Shown piece after piece: positions 1 to 11,265 of a DNA stretch of 64,000 nt. The first letter of the stretch is position 1, and the number at the start of each line of letters is the position of its first letter. Under the pieces are notes generated by a model. It did not search any database. It saw nothing but the letters and a program-made list of their open reading frames with translations, and was not told the origin of the DNA. The translations under genes were made by a program, and so were the position numbers. The DNA is from Acridotheres tristis (Eukaryota > Chordata > Aves > Passeriformes > Sturnidae), in contig CM072888.1 of NCBI GenBank assembly GCA_037013685.1, positions 10,583,034 through 10,647,033 on the forward strand, in the 5' to 3' direction.

Positions 1-3000
1 CTCTGCTACTATGAGAATAACAATTAGGTGCAAAAACTTCTCAAGTGCTTCACAAATCAATTTAACCAAAACAATAAAACCGAGGAGCTTATTGTGCTGG
101 GTCTGAACCCAGGCAACCCACAACACATATTCAACAAATGCTGACACATTTTACAGCAATCTTAAGATTAGGCATATATGTTAATTAAAGATGAAACTAC
201 CCACTAGGCTCTGGAGTCCATTCTGAACATGCCTGTGTAATGTCAGGCACATTCAGTGTAACATAACAGTGATCATGCCAAAAAGATAAAGAATTCTTTG
301 ACAAGGACTGCAAAATGAAACAACAAATAGAGGAGCACAATTTAATGGTGTGTGATTTATAAAGTTGGAAGCCAGAGATTAATGTGATGCATAATTCCCT
401 TAATAATATAATACATATATTATCTGGTGAGATATTCTCACCATGACTTGCAAAAAAGAGATGGCTTGCAAGGAGATACTTGAACAGTAAGAAGCAAACC
501 AAAGGGCATACAAGAAGGGAGGAAGGTTAGGATATGGAACAAATTACAAGGAAGAATAAAATCTTGTATCATTAAGCCCATTTCAATGACAAATGATGAT
601 GGTTCATAGATATATGTCAGTAGCAAGGGGCCGTCTTGGCAGAAAATCGTACCCAAAGAGCTGCTTTGTTATGGAGCACCCCACTGCTGAGTTTCCTCTC
701 TCATGATAAAGGCTCACAACACTATGGAATACAAATTAATTTAAAAAAGCTATGTCTCATTAAGTGTGTAGCACAAGGGAGCACTTGCCAATCCCCCCTA
801 TTCCATGCATCCCTGGAGGAACTGCATTCCTGTGCAGATGTATTGTTTCTATCTTTGTTTAAGAAGTGTACAAGACATACTCAAGCCAGGACTCTGGAGT
901 TACATGGCTGCAATTTTTGTTTCTGGGGTTTGGGAACTAAAAAGATAAACATTTCTTTCCTTCCCATTTTGTCTCAAACTGAAAATACCTTTCCAATTTA
1001 CAGCAGGAATATCCTGTACATAAACACAGTTAAACACATCAAATTCGAGGCCAAAACTCTGACAGACCCTTATGTCCAGCAATATCATTGAATATCACCA
1101 TGATTATACTGTCAGAGACTAATGAACAGGCACTTCACTTTATTGACATTATTTATTGGCCACTCTTGAGAGGGAAAAGAAATGAAACATTATTTTAAAA
1201 AGCTATTATCTTTAAGTAGCACAGAACAAAGTATGCTAGCTTTTCATATTTCAGTGTGGAATAGCCATAAAACAAAGAGTTTAATTTTTTGTTGTCTCCT
1301 TCATTTCTCCTCAGTTCAGTTTTCTAATAATTTATTGAGGAGCAGACAAAGTCAAGAATGCCCTTGTTAGGCCTCTCCTGTAAAACACAGCTGCATAGTA
1401 TTGATTTTTTCATAAGCAAACAATATTTACAACCTAGCTATTAGAACTGGTGAAAGAAGAGGTGTTGCCCCCCATGCGTTTTTGAGCTAAAAGCCATTGT
1501 TTCCAGCAGTTGGTAAGAACCTAACTCAGTAATTTTCAGCTGGCTGAAGAATTATGCACTAATGTGGCCAGTGCATCAGATAGTAGATATACAGCTGGTA
1601 GATTTAATATGGTGAATTTTTAAAGTTAAGGTTTCATCTAAGAGGTTTGGGTTATCTTCTCCAGATAACAGCAATTGTAGTTCTCAAGAGAATTCCATTC
1701 TGACATACTACATCCAAATGCACTCATGAAAAGAAGGATACTCTGAGGGATCCTTGACCCCTGCTCATCCACATTCAGGAATGGTCAAACTTTGCAGTGC
1801 TTGACCTGAGGCTGAACCATCCAGATGTCTTTTCCAGAGAAACTGAAACACTAAGGAGTGAAATGTGGAGAGCACAGGTCATGAACAAAGTCTGGGATCA
1901 CATCCCACTGCAGAATAAAGACACAGCACAGCAAAGCCTGCTTGCACACAACCAGTTGCAAAATATTTTGCCACTTCCTTCTTCTCACAATTGCCATATA
2001 TCTCCCCTACACTGTGACATACAATGGAAACAGCTGGCTTTTAACCTTACCTTTAGCTGCTGTGCCTTTGTGGAAGTTATGTGAATTTAATATTACTGCA
2101 ATGTATAGTATTGCTAATTAACATCTTTGTACATTTTGTATCTCTTGCCTCAGAACACAGACTCCAATTGTTTCTGAAGCACCCCAAATCCTTTCCTTTG
2201 CAAGATGCTAAACAAAAGGCACTGTGGTGGTAGTGGATGGTGACACTGTAGGAAGCAGCCCTGCATTAGTAAGGTGGCAGATTACATGGACTAGTCAATC
2301 TTTTCCATATCTGATTTCTATGAGTCAATGATTGTATTGTTCCCTCTCTTCTGCACCAAAGGAGTCATCAAGTGACTGTTACTCAAATGCAGCTGAAAGG
2401 GCAGAAGTGGGGCTTGTCTTGAAATGAATGCTGTTTCTGTGCAGGTTAGCTATGCAGAAATTATTGGGAAGTGGAGAAATTGTTGGGCTATTCCTTCATA
2501 AAGACCTAACTCTTCATCAGCCTAGCTCGTGGTGTAGAGAGGCAGACGTCACTTGAAACTCAGTCATCTCACATGACAAAGCACCAGGAGCTCCATCAAA
2601 CAAGTGCTGCATGATAAGTTCTTTTAGGCTTTTGCTTGCATGAGAAAAGTAGAAAGTGTCATCTTCTCTCACCAGGAAAAGACTCTTAAGAGTGCCAACA
2701 CTGAACTAGTTAGTTTTTGTTCCCTTTTTGCTGAAAATGTTCCTGTCCTCTGTGGTGTGAAGGGAGGTAGCACAGAAATGTATCTGCAGCAATTAGTGAG
2801 CTATACTAAGCCACAGACTGCCACAATATTCTAATAACCCAAGCTAAGATATACCATTTTAAAGACAAATATCAACGGGGCTAGGACAAACCACTGCTTT
2901 CTCTAAAGCAAGCCATTCTCCTAAGGACTGTACACCAAAAGGAGGTGCTCCAGATAACCAGCCAGCAGTTAGTGTGGATATGGATACAGTTTTGTTCCTG

Positions 3001-6000
3001 AGGAAGATTTTCTTCTTGCTGTGTGACTTCCTACTGCAGAGATCTGAAGACAGCACTTGTATGAATGTCACTGTGTACAAATGCTGTGGACGACCAAAGC
3101 AGAAATCTAACTGCTTTTGCAATCAATAAGCTTGGAGAATCAGTGAAATCTTCAATGAATCAATACTTCACCACTTTGTAGAGCAAGCTGTACCTTATGA
3201 CTTGATCCAAAGCTCAGTGGATTCAGTGTCCTTCCACTGTCTTTCTTCCCACTGTGGGCTCTGAAGGAGACACACGACCCAGCTGTGAGGCTCAGAGATG
3301 CAAGACTCAACAAGGTAAAAAATGTTTCCTCTAAGGACAAAACTCAGTGCCCTGGCTGAAATGCCTGTCCCAAGCAGTGCCAGGGACTAGCATTATTTTG
3401 TTGTTCTAGTCCTTGAAGGCCAAACTAGTTCCTTTCAATTCAGTTTAACCTGAACTAGTTACTAGTTATGGATCTAGGAGCTCTTCTGAGTTCTTAAGGA
3501 TGGCAGTACATCCGAGCAATGCTTCAATGGATAGGGCTCAGAGATGCACTCATCTCCATCTCCCTCCCCCACTGAGTGAGTTGCTATTAGGAATCAGTCT
3601 TGGATCCTAGAAAAGAAAAAAAATGATGGTAGACTCTGAAAGGCTGAAATCGCCAGCCCTCCGTTAATTCGCACTTGTCCCTATGTAAATTCAGTGTGAA
3701 TGCTCTCAGCAAATTTTCCTCATTGGAATTCCAGAAAAGTTTAGGAAAACAATTGTTTTAATAAGGAAACAAATGCAGCTACAGTACTGATTGAAGTGTG
3801 TAAAGAGAGAAATCTTCAATTTCTGTGTTTAATTTGCACACAGTACAAATCAACAGGGCAGTGCAAAGCCCAAACTATTACCAACACATCTTAAAACATG
3901 TAAAAGGTAAAACTAGTCATTGATCAAGGAACAAAACTCCGAGTACAAAGGCAGAGATCGTTATTGAGCTGAATGCTCCTAGGTTGAGTCTAGCCCCCTT
4001 TGCAGCACATGCAGGATTCCAACTGGGTCTTAGAAACTATGTAGAATATTATAGATTTGAATTTTACCCACATATGAATCGTGCACAGTTGCAGTTAACA
4101 TTCCTCCCTTGCCCCAAGCACCTGACAGGTTCCCAAGTTAGAAATGGTCCATGTAGGTTCCTTCAAATATAACCTGTAGAGAAGGAAGTTCTCACCTTGA
4201 ATCACCTTCTGGAAAGCTCTCTTATTGTCTCTAGTCAGAGCTCAGAGGAAATGTTAGGATATGTGCTACAACAGGTAGTACTGCAAATTAATACTAAATT
4301 TTAAATGTAGACACAGTGGTGGGGCCTTTTTAAACCTAGATAATGGCTAATTTGGTCTGAGTAAGGAAAAACTTCAATAAGAAACCCCAGCCAGCACCAT
4401 GGATTATTCTTCTGGAAAAAAAGAACATCTTCTATATTATTAGAGAACATTTCTGCTAGGAAAGTTGATCTAAGGGAAATGCAAAGCATCTGAAATAAAA
4501 ATTCTAGATGCTTTTTTTCCTTCTCTGGTTGGAGCCTACTTAGTCAAAAAGCAAACAAAGTCACACTCACAGCTCCTATGCCATCCCTCAAGCCAATCAA
4601 AATAAAGATGCCAGTCTGCACAGGCTGTAGCAGGTGATATACCAGCTAGGGACATCCTAGCAGGAGAATCCCAGAGCTCCACATTCCCTGTGAATGCAGA
4701 TGTCATAACTCCACCTCATCCTTCTGGGTGTGCAAGCAGTGACCTCAGCACGAGCTCCCTGAAAGCAAAGGCTTTCCATGGGGTGATGGAACTGGTTCAG
4801 ATTGCACATTTCGTGCTGTATGCTCTATAAATAAATCCTGGAAAGTCATATTTGAAGACTTCCACAACAAGCTTTGATATAATACTACCCTGGTTTTGAT
4901 TTGGGGGTGGTGGGAGGGAGGTCTATGAACCCTCTTTTAACTTCACACACACTGTCTTGCTACAGTTGCATGTAGATTTCAAAATCAGGAGGCACCACAT
5001 GAGCAAAGGGTCATTGGCATGCACTGTAGCAGAAAACAGGAAATATAATTAAACATAGAGCCATGAGGTAAGTTCTTTGGCAAGAGAAAGAGTGCCTTGG
5101 AAAGAAAGTGGCAAGGGCAAAGCACTATGAAATGGCAAAGTAGTGTGGTTAAGGCAGGGAATGAAGCACAGGGATAGAGATGAAGAAACGAGTGAGAGGA
5201 GCAGAAAAAGAAGCACCAAGAGGTTAAGTGACAATAAGAGAAAGAAGGCAAAACATACAGAAGAGAATAATGTATGTAAGGGAAAAAACAACTCTTAGGA
5301 GTAGTGCTACTCTTAGGAGTAAAAGTTATTTAGTAAGAGCAGAAGCCACACAGTTATGCAACAGGATACATTTTTCTGTATGGGAAGAGTTTGTTTAAGC
5401 TTCTATGAAACCTCAAAAAAATCTGAGAGGAAAACAGAAAATAAAAAGGGAGTAACAGCATATTTCTTTTGACTTTTAAATTGCTTTTTAGGTCATATTT
5501 CACCCTTCCCTCTCAACCTCCAAGTATTTTCCAGGATGGAATTTTCTTCTTCCCACTCCAGGATTTCGCGTGGGCAGAGCACTGCAGATGCTGCTGAACT
5601 CAGAAACCAAGAAACTGATTCATTTTTCCCTTGAATTTTGTGCTATCATTTAGACTGGGAACAAACAAATGTCAAAGGCTGCAAGTTTTTAACAATTTTA
5701 CGCAGCCTAACCATTCACTTTGTCCCGGAGTAACAGTGGTACCAGAGGGAGAGTCAAGTTCTGAATCCCTGCTGGATTGCCAAATACCTAAGAATAATTA
5801 TTTTTTTCTTCTGTTCCATCAGACTTGTGCTCTAAAACTCCTCTCAGTTTTGACCATGTGCAGAGGATAGGTTTTCTCTAAGGTAAACCCAACAGCCATT
5901 ATTCAACTTCCCTGAACAAAAATCCTTGGAATGAAGACAACCTCATCAAATCAATGAGCAGTCCTTCAGTTTCACTGATCATGTTCCACGAGTCCAGATT

Positions 6001-7820
6001 AATTTCTGAAAGTTTCCTTTCATTTCAGCCTCTGATGCTGTCAAACCCACTGCTGGGTACCAACTCAGCACTCAGAAAGGATTCTCAGAACAAATCCCAT
6101 GGAATCATATGACATAAAAGAAGCTGTTCCCAGGATAATTGATACTATGTTCATATTTTTAAAAATCTGAGGCCACTTTCAGTAAGAAAGTTTCCTTCCC
6201 CACCTCATCTTAGACATGAAAACAAACCAAAGCTCTAACATTTTTAAAGGTTAGACACATTTTTTACTCCCACCGTTTCTTAATTAAACATCATTTGTGT
6301 GGGAAAACAGCTTAGTGCCTACTTTAAAAACAGGCAAACCATTAATTAATCCAACATGTTGGCAGTTTTAGAGAAACTCTTAGTAGAGAGGAACAAACTA
6401 TGCTGCATCTTAAGTTTTAAAAAGAGCCTGAACTTTACTTTGAGGGTAAGTAAGTATGCCAAGCTCCTACTGCTTTATACTTCTTAGTATATAATCTGTG
6501 ATACTTAAAGTAGCAAGAAGTATAATCTGAACAGCTGCTAAACCATGGGCAGGTTATAAAACATAGTTTTAGGAAGCTCAAGAGGTTACGAGTTGCTTGT
6601 CTCACAAAACCAAAGGAAAACACCAGAAAAAGCCCCATCTGCCATAAACCCTACCCAAAAAACATTTGCCCAATACAAATGGGTAATCTCTGAAGCAGGC
6701 TGGACACAAGAGGTTCCAAAATCACTACTTTTGCAGCAGCAGTATTTTAGCACTATGGTTAGGCAACAAATTGCTTCTCAGCACATCCAAGCTAGCTAGA
6801 TGTCTGTGGAAATTTAACATGTCATTAGAATAACATCCTGTTTTGCAGCATTTCTGTGTTTCAATTTACCCCAACTCTACTAAGATTCAGCTGGCATGAA
6901 ACAGCTGGGCATGATTAGTTACTGGATGGAAACCAAACTGAGATTTCACAATAGGTGGCATTTTATCTCCATGGCACAGGCAGCTGGTATAAAAGACAAG
7001 TGACCCCTGGCATAAAATATTGTCCCTAAACATAAATCTGGTGAACTGTTTATAAGACATTATTTCGGATCAAGCACTGGTACAGAAACAGTGAGGGGTT
7101 TTTTTCGTGGGCATAAGCCAGGGTTTAAGTTACTTTGAATGGCTGGTTTTTTGATTAGGTTCTAGTTGACAGACAAGCACACGTTGGGACCCGACCACCC
7201 ATGTGCTGACACTGCAAGCACAAACTCCACCAGAACATTCACCTGGGCGAGCGAAACACTCCCCCCATCACAGTCCTGGACAACATATCTCAAGTTCCCT
7301 CCGAATCAGATACTCGACATTCCGACTCAATCTGGCAGCTTTTACACTATCGCAGCCAAGACTGTGGACACCGTGTTCTCTACTTTATTGCACCTCCTGA
7401 TAAGCCTGCACCACAACACTACAATTGTAGCGTTCTCCCCTTCCGAAGCTCTCAGCTACGCTCGGTCCTACACGGCACCTGCCAGAGGACTCTTAGGACA
7501 CAACGAAACATCGGTGTCCCATTCCTCTGACTAGACCCAAACTTAACACGTCCCAAACTTTTCATCCCTGGAGCCCCGGCGTGCATTGCTATGGATATGC
7601 TAGCAGCACATCCATCCTTTGCCATGGCAGCACGGAGAGGAGCTCCAGGGCCCCCACGACGGGCACCCAGCGACGCCCGCAGCCCATCCCGCTCCCTGTC
7701 GAAGGTGCGAGGACACCTCCCCGCAGTAGCTCCCAGCCCAAGGATGCGGGACGGCGGAGCGGGCTGGAAAGGGGGATCCATGTCCCTGAGCGCAGCCCGG
7801 GGGTGGCGCGGCTCGCTCAC
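1..7820 (-). other. RNF150: RNF150 intron 1 (partial)
   Basis: The splice donor at 7820 (minus strand, GTGAGC) opens an intron that runs leftwards out of the window. I looked for the next RNF150 exon, which should encode the end of the PA domain and the membrane segment, and found no matching frame on the minus strand. Exon 2 therefore lies beyond position 1, consistent with the very long first intron of this gene in other vertebrates. The DNA is AT-rich and holds no recognisable gene. Open frames such as 636-1091 look like chance. Noted inside: a 13-bp direct repeat near 5291-5321, a purine-rich tract at about 5050-5290, and rising CpG content from about 7580. Confidence 0.75.
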
Positions 7821-8670
7821 CTGCGTGGGGCATGGTGATGGTCTCGTTGGCGTTGCTGGAGCCCATGTTATAGATGACGACGGCGGAGGCGTTCTGGGCG
7901 GCGGCGTGGCGGATCTTGTCCTTGTAGGTGCAGTTTCCCCGCGGGATCAGGGCCACCCAGCTCTTGCCCGGCGCCGGGGTGTTGAAGCGGGTGCCGGGGT
8001 CGCAGGCGTCGCGCTCGGTGGGCAAGGTGGAGAGGGCCACCAGCCCGCGGGCGTCCTGCTTGGGCGACTGCTCGCCGTAGCGCCCGCACTCGCTCTTCTC
8101 GCTGCGGAGCTCGGCGCTGCCGGCCGCCGGGTCGGCGTAGGTGATGTTGACGAAGGCCGTGTACCACTCCTCCTTCTCGGCCACGGTGAAGTCCAGGCAC
8201 AGCAGATGCACGAAACAAAAGGACAGCAGCCATGTTGAGAGCGCCAGGCTGCGGCACGCTTGGATCACAGACATTGCCATCTTCATCTGCCGGCCCCCCC
8301 CGCCCTCCCTCCCGCCCGACCGCCGCCGGTCCGTGTGTGCGTGCGCGCCCCGAGCCGCGCTCCGAGCGGGGCGGCGCTGCTCCCGCCGGCGCCGTGCGGG
8401 GACCAGCGAGAGAGAACGAGCGGGGGAGGGGGGCCCTCCCCTCCGCAGCCGCTGCCTAATTCATGTCGGGGCCGTTTGATTTCCTCGGGCTGGCCCCGTC
8501 TCCGCCTTCCCCTCTCCCTCCTCCCCTCGCTCGCCCTGCCCGCGCAGCTGCCTCCCCCGCTGCTGGCAGCGCGGAGGGGGCGGCGCGGCGCGGGGGGAGC
8601 TCCGGACGCGCACACGGCGGCGCGGAGCCCGCTGCGGGCTCGGGCCCGGCCCGGCCCCACGGAAACACAC
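7580..8670. promoter_or_regulatory. CpG island and promoter region of RNF150
   Basis: CpG density and GC content rise sharply over this stretch compared with the AT-rich DNA on both sides. It covers RNF150 exon 1, the start of intron 1 and the presumed transcription start upstream of 8286 (minus strand). It contains GC-box-like cores (for example GGGGCGG near 8369) and a dense G-run block at about 8421-8433. No TATA box is evident, as expected for a CpG-island promoter. The exact transcription start cannot be placed from sequence alone. Open frames on both strands here, apart from exon 1, are by-products of GC richness. Confidence 0.7.
7821..8286 (-). CDS. RNF150: RNF150 coding exon 1 (RING finger protein 150, N-terminal part)
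   Basis: This is the first coding exon of a Goliath/GRAIL-family PA-TM-RING protein, a group of membrane-anchored E3 ubiquitin ligases of the endosomal and secretory system. The exon gives 155 codons plus one base and ends at donor CAG|GTGAGC (phase 1). Visible parts are a signal peptide with hydrophobic core at about residues 13-31 (SLALSTWLLSFCFVHLLCL), then the motif DFTVAEKEEWYTAFVNITY typical of RNF150, then most of a protease-associated domain (residues about 107-155, core GKSWVALIPRGNCT). Sequons are N47, N118, N132 and N147. The RING and transmembrane segments lie on exons outside the window. Two in-frame starts exist: ATG at 8286 (MKMAMS) and at 8280 (MAMS). The second matches the start I recall for mammals and has a stronger context (A at -3, G at +4). 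The frame running on to 7600 is intron read-through. Confidence 0.93.
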
Positions 8671-8681
8671 GGGGGGCTCCC

Positions 8682-9202
8682 GGTGGAGGGGGCTCCTGGC
8701 AGAGGGGATCCCGGCAGAGGGGGGTTTCATGGCAGAGGGGCTCCCTGCGGAGGGGGAAGCGCCGACAGAGGAGGCTTCTGGTAGAGGGGGCTCCTGCCGG
8801 AGAGGGGCTCCTGGCATGGGGGGGTTTCTCCTGGCAGAGAAGTTCCTGGCGGATGGGGTTCCTCCTGGCAGAGGGGGGTTCTTGGCAGAGGGGCTCCCTA
8901 CGGAGGGGGAAGCGCCGGGAGAGGAGGCTTCTGGCAGAGGGGCTTTCTGCCGGAGAGGGGCTCGTGGCATAGGGGAGTTTCTCCTGGCGAAGGAGGGCTC
9001 CTGGCAGAGGGGTTCCCTGCGGAGGGGGAAGTTCCGGGAGAAGGGCTCCTCGCATAGGGGGTTCTTGCCGGAGAGGGGGTCCTGGTGAAGGGGGTTCCTC
9101 CTGGTAGAGGGGTTCCCGGCGGAGAGGGGCTCCTGCCAAATGGGGTCTTCTGGCAGAGGAGGTTCCCGGTAAAGGGGGCTCCCCCTGGCACAGGGGCTCT
9201 CG
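8682..9202. repeat. G-rich minisatellite with higher-order structure, upstream of RNF150
   Basis: About 30 consecutive degenerate units of 15-20 bp follow the pattern GGCAGAGGGGCTCCT. Above the unit level there is a higher-order repeat. The series starting GGCAGAGGGGCTCCCT recurs at 8731, 8884 and 9003, each time followed by a GGAGGGGGAAG unit and then further units in similar order. Spacing is 153 then 119 bp, and the difference is accounted for by two missing units in the second copy. Runs of four to seven G make the + strand a candidate for G-quadruplex or R-loop formation. The array lies about 0.4 kb upstream of the RNF150 start codon. It keeps frames open on both strands, which I do not regard as genes. 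Confidence 0.9.
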
Positions 9203-11100
9203 GGAAGCGCCGGCGGCGCGGCGGTGCCACCTGGCGGCATTGCGGGAGCGGGGGCCGGTCCCAGGGATCCGTGCCGGGATCCGGGCATCTCCCGGGAGCG
9301 CTGCCCGGCACCTCCGAGCGCCCGCTTCAACTTCAGCTCTGCTCTGGTTTTCCCACTTTTCCTGACTGCTGCGAGTGTCAGTGTTAGAGTGAAACAGCTC
9401 AGAGGGGTGGTCCCTCGTACACAGGTTTTAAAAGACACCCCGAATATGTTTCCGGCTCTACTTTCCGGAATGGGGAGGACAGGCGCGTTTGCTGAAATCG
9501 GGTGTGACTGGCAGGAGCGCAGGAAGCCTCAAAGGATGATGGAGCTGCTCTCCGGAGGCAGTTAAACGATGTGTTTAATTTTGGTTCGGTCAAAGCCCAG
9601 ACCTGGGGATTTTTAGGGTATGAAACACCCCAAAAGAATTTTGGCCGTGACTGACACCTTTCAAAAGGATCAAAACACAGGTGGACTTTATGTCTGTCTA
9701 TACTAGTGCAAATGATGGCCAAAGTTCCTCTTTCCTGTCTCTCTGTTCAGTAACAAAATAATGTCTTACAAGATTTATAGCTGGTGCCTATTGTAGCCCC
9801 TGTTAGTAAAACCTACTGCTGAAAATACCATTCACTTCCATTCAGTGAGTGCCTGAGTATCTCACTAGTGTCAATATTTACCTCTTTCCAGATTATGTTC
9901 GTAGCTGCCCATGATCCAAGCAAACAAGCCTTAACCATGTTTTACACACACACAGTCTGCTTCGAAAAAGTTAATTCCCTAAAGCTGAAAAGAAAGTGCA
10001 TTTGGGAGAAAAATGTGAATAGGAGAATAAGATAGAAATTTGCAGGGAAATATGGTGATTTACCAAGAAGTCTACCATTAAGCAAGAGGAAAACTTTCCT
10101 TGAAAGTCCATTATTGAAAAAGCAAAGTCAGTAAATGAGAAGAAAAAATTGCCATGTAGAACTAACATTGAAATGTAAAAGTAAATGGTAATCAACATTA
10201 ATTAGAGAGTGTTGAGGTTTCATCAGGGAACCAAAAGCTGTAAGGAGAAAATCCACGCCTGGAAGGGCTATGGGCAATAAAGAATTTGTATAATCACAAG
10301 TGTAAGGAGTATTATTAGAAGAGGAGGCTAAAAAAGATATATATTATTAATAAATACTCCAGGATTGTATTTGGAAAGAAAGGGAGGACATGTTTGCTAG
10401 ATTATGGACTTAAAAGAGAAGAAGCATCTCCTAAGAACATATGAAAAACAGCAGAGCCAGAAAAATGGCCAGAAAAATGTACCAATAAAATACCAAAAGA
10501 ATGGACAGGAGCACTGAGCGAGTGCTTCATATCTTTCACTTTCTTTGTCAGTATCTCTCTGGCACTACTTCAAGTAAATCTTAGCATAACAGGAAAATCT
10601 TGAAAGATTTAGTATTCAGTTTCCTGGTAAGGTCCAAAAACCCCAATTATGGTGACCAGTTAGTTACAGGCTGATTAGGCTGACTTGAAGAAAAAACAGA
10701 AAGAAAAAAACCCCCAATGTATGGACAAAGTGTTTTTATGGGAAGTGGCCTGCCAAGCAGATATGATTCATATTTTTATGAGGAAGTTATCAGTGTGGTT
10801 AGTAAAGTTACACAGCCACATCCATAACAGGTTTTTGACAAGTGAGCTGTTCAATGATACATGACATTCTCATTACACTGTAACCTATTAGGGACCAGAT
10901 AAGATGAACTTAGTTGAAACAGAGTATGCTTTAATAGAGCTTAATGTAAAAACACATTTCCAGGTGACAAAGTGCCAGCCGCTCTGGAGCAGTGTGTGGT
11001 TTACTCTGCACACAGGGAAGGGTGTGGGGCTGAGAGTAGGAAATAATTGTCCTGTATTCCTAGGGAAAGGGGGACTAAAGAGGATACAGCTATCCCTGGA
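9203..11100. other. Intergenic, no gene seen
   Basis: The GC-rich shoulder of the RNF150 island fades by about 9560 and AT-rich DNA follows. I see no exon-like frame with splice sites, no RNA gene and no clear mobile element. A short CA run occurs near 9945. Confidence 0.5.
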
Positions 11101-11129
11101 TGTTTCAGAGGAGCAATAAGTAGGAAATA

Positions 11130-11265
11130 GTAGATTTTTGCTCTGCTCGAAACACGAGTGAGACAAATGTTGAAAGCTGTCCAGTTTTGGTATCTGCATT
11201 TTGAAAAAAGATATTGAGACCCTTGAGAACGTTAAGAAACGGTTACTGAAAATACTTTGATGGTA
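11130..11265 (+). mobile_element. Degraded CR1 LINE fragment (ORF2 region)
   Basis: The stretch reading CTGTCCAGTTTTGG and then AAAAAAGATATTGAGACCCT and TTGAGAACGTTAAGAAACGG follows the familiar CR1 ORF2 segment (VQFW...KKDIE.LE.VQRRA) in the + orientation. It carries indels and substitutions throughout, so it is an old copy. The boundaries are approximate and the match may extend a little on either side. Confidence 0.55.

Noticed and set aside
636..1091. 151-codon + strand frame in RNF150 intron 1
   Set aside because: No recognisable family. A frame this long is expected by chance at least once in 64 kb.
7166..7534. 122-codon + strand frame upstream of the CpG island
   Set aside because: No domain or homologue recognised, and the composition is that of ordinary intron 1 sequence.
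7591..8238. 215-codon + strand frame opposite RNF150 exon 1
   Set aside because: It is the antisense shadow of a GC-rich exon. The minus-strand product is clearly RNF150.
8461..9438. 325-codon minus-strand open frame as a Pro-rich protein gene
   Set aside because: It is made almost wholly of the minisatellite, overlaps other equally open frames in other registers and on the other strand, and shows no splice or family signature. Kept only as a finding to check.
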